The notes: generated from the letters alone by a model not told the origin. A DNA stretch of 17,988 bases from JAUICS01 sp964384335 (GCA_964384335.1 CAYLKN010000037.1:1-17988); one strand, 5' to 3'; shown: positions 8,727 to 16,185, counted from the stretch's first letter. A program made the numbers and translations.

Positions 8727-9677
8727 GTGGCAAAGACAAAATTCTGCATAGGCGTTTCCGCCATTTCCGATACATATAGCGGTGTAATCCTCGATCAATG
8801 GGGTGTGCTCCATAACGGACGCCAGCTTTACGAAGGCGTCATAGAATGTATGGACCAGCTTAGAGCACGGAAAAAAACCATTATTTTGCTTTCCAACGCT
8901 TTAACTGGTGCGGCTGAGGAAAAGGCAAAGCTGAAAAAAATGGGCCTGGGTTCCGAATATTACGATGAAATAATGACTTCCGGTGAATATATGCGCCGCG
9001 GCCTTAGCCTGAAGGAGGCGAAGCCGTTTAAAAAGCTGGGAAAAAAGGCATTTCTGTTTGAACAGAAAAAAGACTTCTCACTGCTTGATGATATTGACGT
9101 AAATATTGTCGATACTGTTCAGGACGCCGATTTCAGCCTTCTGACAGGTCTGGAAAAAGTAACCGATATGAAGACGATCGATACGACTTTGAGAGAGGCG
9201 GTTCGCAGGCGCTTGCCATGCATATGTGCCAATCCGGACAGCCGCCAGCTTATGACGGGCGATTATATTATGGGATCCGGACTACTGGCCAGAAAATATC
9301 AGGACTTTGGCGGTGTTGTGCATTTCATTGGCAAACCGCACAGCCTTATATTTAACAGTTGTGTTCGTTTCTTTCAGGAAAAAGAGATCTATCCAGGTTC
9401 GATAGTGGTGATCGGGGATACTATGGCGCATGATATCATTGGCGGTTCACTCGTTAACATTGACACCGCACTTATCAAATCGGGTCTTCATGCGCCTCTT
9501 TTCCATCGGGCGCGATCCCCCGCGGAAACGGATAAGCTCCTTAAAGGTTTGATTGCGCAATATAACAATACCATGCCCCGTTATCTTATCGATCGTTTCC
9601 AGTGGGGCGAGAAACTGCCCGATCGTAAGCACAAAGTCTGGAAACGGCGCCGCACAGCGGCAAAATCCTCATCCTGA
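8727..9677 (+). CDS. HAD-IIA family hydrolase (TIGR01459-like), probable sugar or metabolite phosphatase
   Basis: A 316-residue cytosolic haloacid-dehalogenase phosphatase of subclass IIA, related to NagD and pyridoxal phosphatases. Motif I is LDQWGVLHNG with nucleophile D23. The +2 position is Trp where most HAD phosphatases have a second Asp. The D-x-W-G-V form is characteristic of the TIGR01459 group as I remember it. Motif II is the Ser in ILLSNA, motif III the Lys in GKPHSLIF, and motif IV GDTMAHD. The last 30 or so residues are basic (KHKVWKRRR) and extend past the core fold. The start is GTG at 8727, which gives the expected N-terminus. There is no Shine-Dalgarno upstream. The gene is convergent with the patatin gene, the two stops being only a few bases apart. 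The substrate is unknown. Confidence 0.88.
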   Translation: MAKTKFCIGVSAISDTYSGVILDQWGVLHNGRQLYEGVIECMDQLRARKKTIILLSNALTGAAEEKAKLKKMGLGSEYYDEIMTSGEYMRRGLSLKEAKPFKKLGKKAFLFEQKKDFSLLDDIDVNIVDTVQDADFSLLTGLEKVTDMKTIDTTLREAVRRRLPCICANPDSRQLMTGDYIMGSGLLARKYQDFGGVVHFIGKPHSLIFNSCVRFFQEKEIYPGSIVVIGDTMAHDIIGGSLVNIDTALIKSGLHAPLFHRARSPAETDKLLKGLIAQYNNTMPRYLIDRFQWGEKLPDRKHKVWKRRRTAAKSSS

Positions 9678-9682
9678 AAAAT

Positions 9683-10693
9683 TCAGCTTTGATTGTCAGT
9701 GTCAGATCCTGGGCTGCGGCGAAGTGTTTCGGGTAAAAGTGCCTTGATCCCTGCATAAATATCCGGGATGCATGCATCGGCGGCGCGCTCCCCTTCTGCA
9801 ATCAGCTCTTCCGCCCGTTCGAATTCAAGAAGGCCGATATGTCCGATTTTCGGCTTTATATGAATGTCCGGAGGATCGCCGCCAAGGCGCGAACGCGTTA
9901 ACCGGTCCTGAATGATATTCATTGAAGAGATCATGACCCCAAAAAGGCTTGGGTTGTTTTCTTCGCGCCTGAAAAACCGTCGGGTGATCGACGAGTTCAG
10001 GAACTTTTTCTGATCCTCGAATGCAATATCCTGCTCATTAAAAACGTCAAAGCCTGCGATTTTTTGATAATTCTGACCCGGTGCGCGCGCCTTGCCCATA
10101 AGGTCGGAGTTAAGGTCTACTGCTATTGTCAATCTGGATCCAAGTGCCTGGCACGGCGCAACAGGAACGGGGTTCACCAGCGCACCGTCAGTAAGGAGCC
10201 GGTGATCCATTTCTACGGGCGGGAAAATTCCAGGTACAGCGTAAGAGGCGCACATGGCTTTAACAAGTGAACCGTGACGCAGCCAGACTTCCTGTCCGGT
10301 AACAAGATCCGTTGCAATGGCGACAAATGGAGCGGGGAGATCCTCGATCATAGTATCCTCAAAATGTTCGGCGAGCATTTTGACCAGTCTGCGCCCTCCA
10401 ATTAAACCCGCGCTGCGTACCCTGAAATCGAGGTAAGACAGAATTTTCATCCGGTTAAGAGAATGCCCCCATTCTTCAAGATCATTCAGTTTTCCTGTAA
10501 GATAACAACCGCCGGCAAGCGCGCCGATGGAAGTTCCGGCTATTATTACAGGTTTTATATTATGTTTAAGCAGACTTTTAATGACCCCGATATGAGCAAA
10601 CCCTTTGGCCATACCGCTTCCCAAGGCAAGCCCGATAGGCGGGTCAATATGGGGATTAAGATCAATTTTCGGAGAATCAGGGTTAATATTCAT
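9683..10693 (-). CDS. patatin-like phospholipase family protein (RssA/YlbK-like)
   Basis: A 336-residue serine acyl hydrolase with a Ser-Asp dyad. The oxyanion-hole glycine motif is GLALGSGMAKGFAHIG. The nucleophile is S55 in GTSIG, and the catalytic Asp is D169 in TDGALVNPVPV, as the patatin fold requires. It has no signal peptide or clear transmembrane segment, so it probably acts at the cytosolic face of the membrane. The product resembles bacterial RssA/YlbK proteins, whose substrates are poorly defined phospholipids or lysophospholipids. It is divergent from the MsbA-type exporter gene across 94 bp and convergent with the HAD gene across 5 bp. A small CTGAA-AAA-TTCAG hairpin at 9674-9686 spans the junction, too weak to call a terminator. 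The ATG at 10693 gives a normal N-terminus. Confidence 0.93.
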   Translation of the reverse strand: MNINPDSPKIDLNPHIDPPIGLALGSGMAKGFAHIGVIKSLLKHNIKPVIIAGTSIGALAGGCYLTGKLNDLEEWGHSLNRMKILSYLDFRVRSAGLIGGRRLVKMLAEHFEDTMIEDLPAPFVAIATDLVTGQEVWLRHGSLVKAMCASYAVPGIFPPVEMDHRLLTDGALVNPVPVAPCQALGSRLTIAVDLNSDLMGKARAPGQNYQKIAGFDVFNEQDIAFEDQKKFLNSSITRRFFRREENNPSLFGVMISSMNIIQDRLTRSRLGGDPPDIHIKPKIGHIGLLEFERAEELIAEGERAADACIPDIYAGIKALLPETLRRSPGSDTDNQS

Positions 10694-10727
10694 AGAATCA
10701 AGAAATGGCAGAACAAATCATGTGTAT

Positions 10728-10757
10728 TTGACAAAATAATGTTTTTCCTAATATTAG
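10728..10757 (+). promoter_or_regulatory. probable promoter of the MsbA-hydrolase operon
   Basis: A perfect TTGACA (10728-10733), an 18-bp spacer and TATTAG (10752-10757), in the patatin/exporter divergent gap. Transcription would start about 24 nt before the ATG at 10788. Confidence 0.5.
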
Positions 10758-10787
10758 TTTAACGTATGCCTCAATTTAAAAAAAGTA

Positions 10788-12596
10788 ATGTTATCGAAAT
10801 CCCCGAACTCAACATATGGTCTTTTGAAACGTCTTATCGATACTTACTTAAGACGGTATCTCGGGCTTTTATATGTATCCGTTTTTTTTATGGCCCTGGC
10901 GGCCGCTTTAACCGCGGCGATCGCCAAATTGTTTCAGCCCGTGCTTGACAAAGTTCTGGTAGGGGGAAATGCGGATTATGTATTCCCAATTGCGGGCGCG
11001 GTTGCTCTTACATTTATATTCAGGGGACTTGCAACCTATGTTCACACGGTTTTGTTAAGCCGTATCGGGCAGTCCGTCGTATCCGACATTCAGAAAGATG
11101 TATTCAATCATTTCATGGGCATGGATATGGCATTCTTTCATGCTCATTCTTCGGGGCAGTTAATCTCCCGTGTTGTGAATGATGTCTCGGTTATGCGTGT
11201 TGCCGTTGCCGATTGCCTGACAGGGTTCGGAAAAAGCTTTTTAACTCTGGTATTTCTGATCGGCGTTATGTTTTATCAGGACTGGATACTGGCGTCGGCG
11301 GCTTTAACGATTTTTCCTCTGGCGGTTCTTTTTGTTTCCAGAATAGGCAAGCGCCTGCGAAAAATTTCAGGATCGATACAGACGGAGATTGCCACCATGT
11401 CTTCCCGCCTTTCCCAGACATTTCAGGGGATCAGGCAGGTGAAGGCCCATAACGCAGAGGAATTTGAAAAATCCAGAGCGGGCAGTGTCATTGAAAACGT
11501 GCGCGATCTGTCCATCAAATCAGCCAGAATTGGCGGATTATCCGCACCAATGAATGAGACGCTGGTTGGTTTTTCTGTTTTCGGCGTTATTCTTTACGGC
11601 GGTTCTCAGATTGCGGCGGGCGCCATGACTGCAGGGGAGCTTGGTTCCTTTATTGCCGCGTTTATTCTTGCCTACGAACCGATGAAAAGGCTGGCCCGTA
11701 TTAATAACATATTGCAGACAGGTCTGGGGGCCGCCGAACGCGTTTTTGAGATGCTGGATAAGCCGTCGGTTATTTTGAACAGGGAAGAGGCGGAGCCTTT
11801 TTCCTCTTTTTGTCCAGAAATTGAATTCAAGGATGTTTCTTTTTCATATGAGGATGACCGGTCCGGAGAATTGTCAGATATGGATCAAGACGGACCACCA
11901 AAAATAATGGCGTTAAAGAATGTCAGCTTTAGAATGCCAGCAGGAACGGTGACAGCCCTTGTCGGGCCGTCAGGGGGAGGCAAATCAACCATTTTAAACC
12001 TGATCCCCCGATTTTATGATCCTGATGAGGGCGAAATCAGATTTGACGGAAGAGATATAAGAGATATTGATATTCACGATTTACGAAAACATATCTCCCT
12101 TGTTTCGCAGGATATAGTTATATTTGACGATACTGTAAAGGCCAATATTGCCTATGCCAGTCCCGATACTCCGTTTGAAGATATTGTCAATGCCGCCGAA
12201 ATGGCCGCGGCTGATGAATTCATCCGGGGCATGCCCAAAGGGTATGATACGATACTCGGCGAGAACGGCGTTAAACTTTCCGGGGGCCAGAGACAAAGAA
12301 TTGCAATTGCCCGTGCGTTTTTGAAAAACACACCGGTTTTGCTTCTTGATGAGGCAACATCGGCATTAGACAGTGAGTCTGAAAAATTGATCCAGAATTC
12401 AATTTCCTGCTTACAAAAAGGAAAAACGACACTTGTGATTGCGCACAGGCTGACAACAATTCAGAAAGCGGATCAGATTCTGGTTATAGATAACGGAAAT
12501 ATTATGGAGCAGGGCACGCATTCTTATCTTCTAGAAAGCGGAGGTCTGTATCATAAAATGGCCAGAGGAAATACACTTTTCGGAACAGCGGCATAA
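10788..12596 (+). CDS. MsbA-type ABC transporter, fused permease and ATPase
   Basis: A 602-residue half-transporter with six N-terminal membrane spans followed by an ATPase domain. It is expected to dimerise and flip lipid A, LPS or another amphiphile across the inner membrane. The ATPase motifs are complete: Walker A GPSGGGKST at 393-401, signature LSGGQRQRIAIARA from 497, and Walker B LLLDEATSALD. The N-terminal TYGLLKRLIDTYLRRY and the MALAAALTAA segment resemble alphaproteobacterial MsbA proteins. An acidic stretch at 355-369 (EDDRSGELSDMDQDG) is inserted just after the A-loop Tyr354, where most family members have only a few residues. The stop TAA shares its last A with the ATG of the next gene, so the hydrolase is translationally coupled. 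No strong Shine-Dalgarno precedes the start. Lipid A as the substrate is inference. Confidence 0.92.
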   Translation: MLSKSPNSTYGLLKRLIDTYLRRYLGLLYVSVFFMALAAALTAAIAKLFQPVLDKVLVGGNADYVFPIAGAVALTFIFRGLATYVHTVLLSRIGQSVVSDIQKDVFNHFMGMDMAFFHAHSSGQLISRVVNDVSVMRVAVADCLTGFGKSFLTLVFLIGVMFYQDWILASAALTIFPLAVLFVSRIGKRLRKISGSIQTEIATMSSRLSQTFQGIRQVKAHNAEEFEKSRAGSVIENVRDLSIKSARIGGLSAPMNETLVGFSVFGVILYGGSQIAAGAMTAGELGSFIAAFILAYEPMKRLARINNILQTGLGAAERVFEMLDKPSVILNREEAEPFSSFCPEIEFKDVSFSYEDDRSGELSDMDQDGPPKIMALKNVSFRMPAGTVTALVGPSGGGKSTILNLIPRFYDPDEGEIRFDGRDIRDIDIHDLRKHISLVSQDIVIFDDTVKANIAYASPDTPFEDIVNAAEMAAADEFIRGMPKGYDTILGENGVKLSGGQRQRIAIARAFLKNTPVLLLDEATSALDSESEKLIQNSISCLQKGKTTLVIAHRLTTIQKADQILVIDNGNIMEQGTHSYLLESGGLYHKMARGNTLFGTAA

Positions 12597-13456
12597 TGGC
12601 TGAAAAAAAATATAGAAAAGACTTGCTTCATATCTTTACCATCTTTCTTCTGGGGTATCTTGGATGCATAGGATATCTCTGGTTTTTTCAGGATCTTTTT
12701 TTGTATCCTGCGGGCCGTGAAAAGCCGATCATTCCTGTGGGGCGTCAAAACGAAACTGAGACTGTAAAAATTACGACACATGACGGACTCGAACTTGAAG
12801 GCTGGTTTTACAATTCACCATCCAGTGATAATGGCGGACAGAGAATGGCCGCGGTTGTCTATCACGGGAATGCAGGGAATATTGGAAACAGATTTCATAT
12901 TCTGGACGCGTTTAAAGATTGCGGTATGGATGTATTGCTCACGTCTTATCGTGGCTATGGCGGAAATCCAGGCAAGCCATCTGAATATGATTTATATTCA
13001 GATGCAAAGACATTCTTAAAGTTTTTAATAAATAACAAAAAATATGACGCGCAAAACATTGTTTTATATGGGGAATCTTTGGGAACGGGCTTGTCAATAG
13101 ATGTCGCATCGGATTTTAATGTTGCTGGCTTAGTCCTTGAATCTCCTTATAAATCTATTCTTGATACGGCAAAAGACAGATATTTTTTCGTTCCGTTTAT
13201 GCGGTATCTGCTTAATGATCACTTTAGAAGCGATTTGAGAATCCCTGATGTTAAAGGGAAAAAGCTTTTTCTGATCGGCTCCCGGGATACGACCGTCCGG
13301 CCTGAACAAAGTCTGGCACTCTTTAACCTTGCTGAGCCGCCGAAATCAAAGCATATCTTTGAAAGCGCCCGGCATTCAGGCCTTTATGACTATGGCGCGA
13401 AAAGCGTAATTCAGGATTTTCTTGTAAGACAGTTTGATTCAGAGTGTGCAGAATAA
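12596..13456 (+). CDS. membrane-anchored alpha/beta hydrolase (BEM46/ABHD13-like)
   Basis: A 286-residue alpha/beta hydrolase. One hydrophobic segment near residues 9-30 (LHIFTIFLLGYLGCIGYLWF) probably anchors it to the inner membrane with the catalytic domain outside. The oxyanion region is VVYHGNAGNIG, the nucleophile S161 lies in GESLG, the acid is D231 in GSRDTTV, and the base is H260 in ARHSG. The triad is therefore complete, in the order expected of BEM46-type proteins. The start codon overlaps the exporter stop (TAATG), which implies coupled translation and a shared transcript. The pairing suggests work on the lipid or glycolipid exported by the transporter, or on another envelope ester. 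That is inference. The second half of the gene is somewhat richer in A and T than its neighbours. Confidence 0.88.
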   Translation: MAEKKYRKDLLHIFTIFLLGYLGCIGYLWFFQDLFLYPAGREKPIIPVGRQNETETVKITTHDGLELEGWFYNSPSSDNGGQRMAAVVYHGNAGNIGNRFHILDAFKDCGMDVLLTSYRGYGGNPGKPSEYDLYSDAKTFLKFLINNKKYDAQNIVLYGESLGTGLSIDVASDFNVAGLVLESPYKSILDTAKDRYFFVPFMRYLLNDHFRSDLRIPDVKGKKLFLIGSRDTTVRPEQSLALFNLAEPPKSKHIFESARHSGLYDYGAKSVIQDFLVRQFDSECAE

Positions 13457-13487
13457 TTCTCCACTCAATTTTTTTCAATAATCGATC

Positions 13488-13516
13488 TTGCCAAACAAAA
13501 TTTTTAGGCGCATATT
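13488..13516 (+). promoter_or_regulatory. possible promoter of the CBS-transporter-DUF192 operon
   Basis: TTGCCA (13488-13493), a 17-bp spacer and CATATT (13511-13516), about 50 nt upstream of the CBS gene. An AAGGA ribosome binding site at 13554-13558 lies 8 nt before the ATG. Confidence 0.4.
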
Positions 13517-13566
13517 GCCCCGCAACAAAGGGAATAAATGCAATATGAGAAATAAGGAATAATCCG

Positions 13567-14055
13567 ATGCCCTGTCAGGATGCAATTATTAAGAATATTA
13601 TTTCGCTAACACCCGAAAAAACAGTGCGACAGGCGATGGACATGTTTAATACCCATCAGATACGCGCGATGCCTGTCATTGATAAAGAGAACAAACTCCT
13701 TGGTATGTTTAGCACAGGTGTGCTTGTGACCAGGCTTCTTCCCGTATCCGCCACGATGCAGGACGGTCTGAAACGGCTGGGTTTTGTTATGGGAGCAACA
13801 CCCGGCGCAGCCAAAAAACTGAAAGCCATTATGAACGATCCTGTCGAAAAACATATGGACAAGGACGCCGTGGTTGCCCATCCGGATACAAGTTTCTGGG
13901 AAGGGCTTCGTCTCCTGGCCCAGTATGGAAGTCCTCTGCCGCTTGTTGAAAAAAAGACAGGTGAGTTTTCAGGCATTATGACGGATCAATCTGCAATCCA
14001 GGAGCTTTTAAACATTATCGATAATACCAGCGAAGAAGAATTCGCAGAAATCTAA
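13567..14055 (+). CDS. CBS domain-containing protein
   Basis: A 162-residue cytosolic protein made of a CBS-domain pair. The first domain covers about residues 5-55 (SLTPEKTVRQAMDMF, QIRAMPVIDKENKLLGMFS). The second covers about residues 95-150 (DAVVAHPDTSFWEGLRLL, SPLPLVEKKTGEFSGIMTD). CBS pairs bind adenine nucleotides and often regulate ion transporters and channels in cis or in trans. Here no enzymatic domain is attached. The middle part (residues 57-92) contains a basic helix-forming segment (PGAAKKLKAIMND). The gene has a good ribosome binding site and lies 32 nt upstream of the transporter, so the two are very probably co-transcribed. The obvious reading is a nucleotide-sensing regulator of that transporter. 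This is inference from context. Confidence 0.85.
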   Translation: MPCQDAIIKNIISLTPEKTVRQAMDMFNTHQIRAMPVIDKENKLLGMFSTGVLVTRLLPVSATMQDGLKRLGFVMGATPGAAKKLKAIMNDPVEKHMDKDAVVAHPDTSFWEGLRLLAQYGSPLPLVEKKTGEFSGIMTDQSAIQELLNIIDNTSEEEFAEI

Positions 14056-14073
14056 ATCAAAAACGAGATGTAA

Positions 14074-14081
14074 GAGGGAGG
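14074..14081 (+). promoter_or_regulatory. strong ribosome binding site supporting a TTG start
   Basis: GAGGGAGG lies 6 nt before the TTG at 14088. This decides the non-ATG start of the transporter's first half. The next in-frame ATG (14139) has no comparable site and would drop residues just before the first span. Confidence 0.7.
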
Positions 14082-14087
14082 TTTAAA

Positions 14088-14738
14088 TTGTCACCACACA
14101 GTTCAAACGCACATGGCGGAGACGCATCCCACGGAACGATGGAAGTACTGTTCGGCTGGGATCCGCTTATTGTTTCCACAGTAATACTTGTTATTTCCTA
14201 CTTCTTTATTATGACAGAGAGGATAAACAGGGCAATTGTGGCGCTCCTTGGCGCTATGCTTATGATTTTCTTCGGTGTTATGAACCAGCATCTGGCTATT
14301 CAGGGGATCGATTTTAATACGATTTTCCTTCTTATCGGAATGATGGCTATCGTCAGTATTACAAAAAAAACCGGTATTTTTCAGTATGTTGCGATTATTT
14401 CGGCCAAGATGGTCCGTGCCAACCCCAGATATCTGCTTATTTCGCTTTCAGTTGTAACGGCAGTATTTTCAGGACTTCTTGATAATGTAACAACGGTCAT
14501 GCTGGTTGTACCGATAACCCTTCTCTTAACTGAACAACTTAAGGTTAATCCCTATCCGTTTCTGTTTTCACAGATTTTTGCATCCAATATTGGCGGTATG
14601 GCGACATTGATCGGAGATCCGCCAAATATACTTATTGGCTCTGCAGTGGGTCTGAGCTTTATGGACTTTGTCTACAATGTCGGGCCTATATCATTTATTA
14701 TAATGATAGTTATGATCGTTTTTTTCGATCTTCTCTGA
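14088..14738 (+). CDS. NhaD/ArsB-like ion transporter, N-terminal half (ends at an in-frame TGA)
   Basis: The first 216 residues of a COG1055-type (ion transporter superfamily, NhaD/ArsB/SLC13-like) inner-membrane transporter. It has about six hydrophobic segments and the first copy of the family's repeated motif: SGLLDN (128-133), followed 47 residues later by LIGDPPNILIGSA with N180. The frame stops at TGA 14736-14738, after VFFDLL. The same frame continues uninterrupted into the second half, and the joined product would be about 457 residues, normal for the family. The codon after the TGA begins GRKM, a segment I remember as usually following a Trp in relatives, so the ancestral codon was probably TGG. 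This may be a nonsense mutation, a sequencing error, a read-through site or a genuine split gene. The transported ion (Na+/H+ or another) cannot be read. Confidence 0.85.
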   Translation: MSPHSSNAHGGDASHGTMEVLFGWDPLIVSTVILVISYFFIMTERINRAIVALLGAMLMIFFGVMNQHLAIQGIDFNTIFLLIGMMAIVSITKKTGIFQYVAIISAKMVRANPRYLLISLSVVTAVFSGLLDNVTTVMLVVPITLLLTEQLKVNPYPFLFSQIFASNIGGMATLIGDPPNILIGSAVGLSFMDFVYNVGPISFIIMIVMIVFFDLL

Positions 14739-14740
14739 GG
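14737..14740 (+). promoter_or_regulatory. ribosome binding site overlapping the TGA stop
   Basis: GAGG begins inside the TGA stop (TGAGG) and lies 7 nt before the ATG at 14748. The spacing is ideal for termination-coupled re-initiation on the second half of the transporter. Confidence 0.55.
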
Positions 14741-14747
14741 CCGGAAA

Positions 14748-15461
14748 ATGCAGGCATCCTTAAGGGACCGGGCTATCTTGATTCACTACAAGGCGCATGA
14801 AACGATTGAGGACAGGGAATTGTTAGTAAAAAGCCTTTTTACGCTTTTCCTTGTTCTTTGCGGTTTTATTTTCGGACACGGACACGGATACGAACCCGGC
14901 ACAGTTGCGCTAGCCGGGGCAGCTTTCCTGATGCTTCTTGACGACTATAAATTCAAGCCTGAGGAGCAATCGCACAGAGTTCAGAGTGTTTTAGGCTCTG
15001 TCGAATGGGAAACCATATTCTTTTTCCTTGGCCTTTTTATACTCGTATATGGGGTTGAACAGGCGGGACTGCTTTCAATTCTCGGAAGTAAACTGCTTGA
15101 TTTTACAGGCGGGGACCTTCAGGCAACAGGCATTGTTGTCATATGGTCTTCGGCCATATTATCGGCGATTGTCGATAACATTCCCTTTGTGGCAACAATG
15201 ATTCCCCTTATTGAGTCTACGGCTCCGACTTTTGGCGGACCTCAGGGACTTATGCCCTTATGGTGGTGTTTATCTCTCGGGGCTTGTCTTGGCGGCAACG
15301 GTTCTCTTGTGGGTGCCAGTGCGAACGTCATGGTAGCAAGTTATGCCGAAAGGGCGGGACACAGGATTTCTTTCATGAAATTCATGCTTCTGGGCTTTCC
15401 GTTGATGATTGGTACGATTGCAATTGCAACTGTTTATGCCTGGTTTATGTTTTTGACATAA
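14748..15461 (+). CDS. NhaD/ArsB-like ion transporter, C-terminal half
   Basis: A 237-residue product continuing the transporter in the same frame, 9 nt after the TGA. After a short hydrophilic start (MQASLRDRAILIHYKAHETIEDRE) come about six hydrophobic segments and the second copy of the family repeat: SAIVDN (139-144), followed 49 residues later by SLVGASANVMVASYA with N193. The spacing nearly matches the first copy, as expected for the inverted-repeat fold of this superfamily. Each half thus carries one complete repeat. The ATG has a GAGG site 7 nt upstream, so separate translation is possible. Coding capacity shows no further stops, frameshifts or loss of motifs, which argues against long-standing decay. 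Its stop is 4 nt before the DUF192 start, which places that gene in the same operon. Confidence 0.85.
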   Translation: MQASLRDRAILIHYKAHETIEDRELLVKSLFTLFLVLCGFIFGHGHGYEPGTVALAGAAFLMLLDDYKFKPEEQSHRVQSVLGSVEWETIFFFLGLFILVYGVEQAGLLSILGSKLLDFTGGDLQATGIVVIWSSAILSAIVDNIPFVATMIPLIESTAPTFGGPQGLMPLWWCLSLGACLGGNGSLVGASANVMVASYAERAGHRISFMKFMLLGFPLMIGTIAIATVYAWFMFLT

Positions 15462-15465
15462 AATA

Positions 15466-15960
15466 ATGAAGCTTTTGCAGAAACACCCGCTATGGCTTTT
15501 GTCTGCCTTCGTGTTTGTCGGGTTGACATTGTCTTTCGGTGCCTGGACCCAGCAGACGGATGTCAAAAACCTTCCCACGGATACAATTGAAATTGTTTCG
15601 CACAATGGACTGAAAATCCCTGTTACCGTTGAAATTGCAAAAACACCTGAGGATAAACGGCGCGGGCTTATGCACAGAAAAAAACTTCCGAAAAACAACG
15701 GCATGCTGTTTGTATTCCAGGAAAAGCAAATGCGGGCTTTCTGGATGAAAAATACATATATTCCGCTTGATCTTGTATTTATCGACAGTGAGGGCAGAAT
15801 TGTTCATATTCATCACGATGCGCAGCCGCATTCGCTGGATCCCATTTCTTCCCGGTTTCCCGCGCAATACGTTCTTGAGGTCAATGCAGGCATGGCGGAG
15901 GAATGGAAAATCGGGCGGGGAGATACGGTTTATCTTCCCGGCGAAACTACGGAGCCCTGA
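15466..15960 (+). CDS. DUF192 family envelope protein
   Basis: A 164-residue protein. An N-terminal hydrophobic segment (residues 9-26, LWLLSAFVFVGLTLSFGA) acts as a signal peptide or anchor, so the domain lies in the periplasm. The DUF192 domain follows at about residues 40-160: IAKTPEDKRRGLMHR, GMLFVFQEKQMRAFWMKNTY, IPLDLVFID, and YVLEVNAGMAEEWKIGRGD. The domain is widespread in alphaproteobacteria and archaea and has no established reaction. The gene begins 4 nt after the transporter stop, so the two are co-transcribed and probably translationally coupled. It ends 60 nt before tRNA-Pro. Whether it serves the transporter or is only a passenger in the operon cannot be decided from sequence. 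Confidence 0.9.
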   Translation: MKLLQKHPLWLLSAFVFVGLTLSFGAWTQQTDVKNLPTDTIEIVSHNGLKIPVTVEIAKTPEDKRRGLMHRKKLPKNNGMLFVFQEKQMRAFWMKNTYIPLDLVFIDSEGRIVHIHHDAQPHSLDPISSRFPAQYVLEVNAGMAEEWKIGRGDTVYLPGETTEP

Positions 15961-15966
15961 ATTTTC

Positions 15967-15995
15967 TTGCTGATACCAGAGGAATATATTATACA
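15967..15995 (+). promoter_or_regulatory. possible promoter of tRNA-Pro
   Basis: TTGCTG (15967-15972), a 17-bp spacer and TATACA (15990-15995). Transcription would start about 19 nt before the tRNA. A short CCATC-AGT-GATGG hairpin at 15999-16011, followed by ATTTTT, lies between them and may end the upstream transcript. Confidence 0.4.
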
Positions 15996-16020
15996 TTTCC
16001 ATCAGTGATGGATTTTTAAA

Positions 16021-16097
16021 CGGAGAGTAGCGCAGCCTGGTAGCGCATCTGCTTTGGGAGCAGAGGGCCGGGGGTTCGAATCCCTCCTCTCCGACCA
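16021..16097 (+). tRNA. tRNA-Pro (anticodon UGG)
   Basis: A 77-nt tRNA with a 7-bp acceptor stem, CGGAGAG (16021-16027) with CTCTCCG (16087-16093). The anticodon stem TCTGC/GCAGA encloses the loop TTTGGGA, giving anticodon TGG. The T loop is GTTCGAATC, the discriminator base is A, and CCA is encoded. All arms pair well. Confidence 0.97.
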
Positions 16098-16117
16098 TCT
16101 TGGGGTGATCCATACCC

Positions 16118-16134
16118 GGGGCATTTTCCCCTTT
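16118..16134 (+). terminator. possible weak terminator after tRNA-Pro
   Basis: GGGG (16118-16121), a 6-nt loop and CCCC (16128-16131), followed by TTTAATT. The stem is short, so read-through into the sigma-factor gene is likely. Confidence 0.25.
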
Positions 16135-16140
16135 AATTCT

Positions 16141-16185
16141 GGAGTAAGGCTCATGCGCACGGTACTTCCCTATGTCAGTCAATGA
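16141..16185 (+). promoter_or_regulatory. possible leader ORF overlapping the sigma-factor start
   Basis: GGAG (16141-16144) lies 8 nt before an ATG at 16153 that opens a 10-codon frame, MRTVLPYVSQ, ending at TGA 16183-16185. The frame overlaps the sigma-factor start (16172) by 14 nt in another reading frame. The sigma start itself has no nearby Shine-Dalgarno, so its translation may depend on this leader. This is suggestive only. Confidence 0.3.

Noticed and set aside
10766..10948. 60-codon frame starting upstream of the ABC transporter start
   Set aside because: It is out of frame with the transporter, has no recognisable content and overlaps the first span. It is probably chance.
14736..14738. 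TGA as Trp under an alternative genetic code
   Set aside because: Other intact genes here end in TGA (for example at 4398-4400, 8567-8569 and 9675-9677) and TGG encodes Trp throughout, so a genome-wide reassignment is excluded.
14736..14790. TGA as selenocysteine
   Set aside because: No convincing hairpin of the bacterial SECIS type follows the codon, and relatives as I recall them have no Cys at this place.
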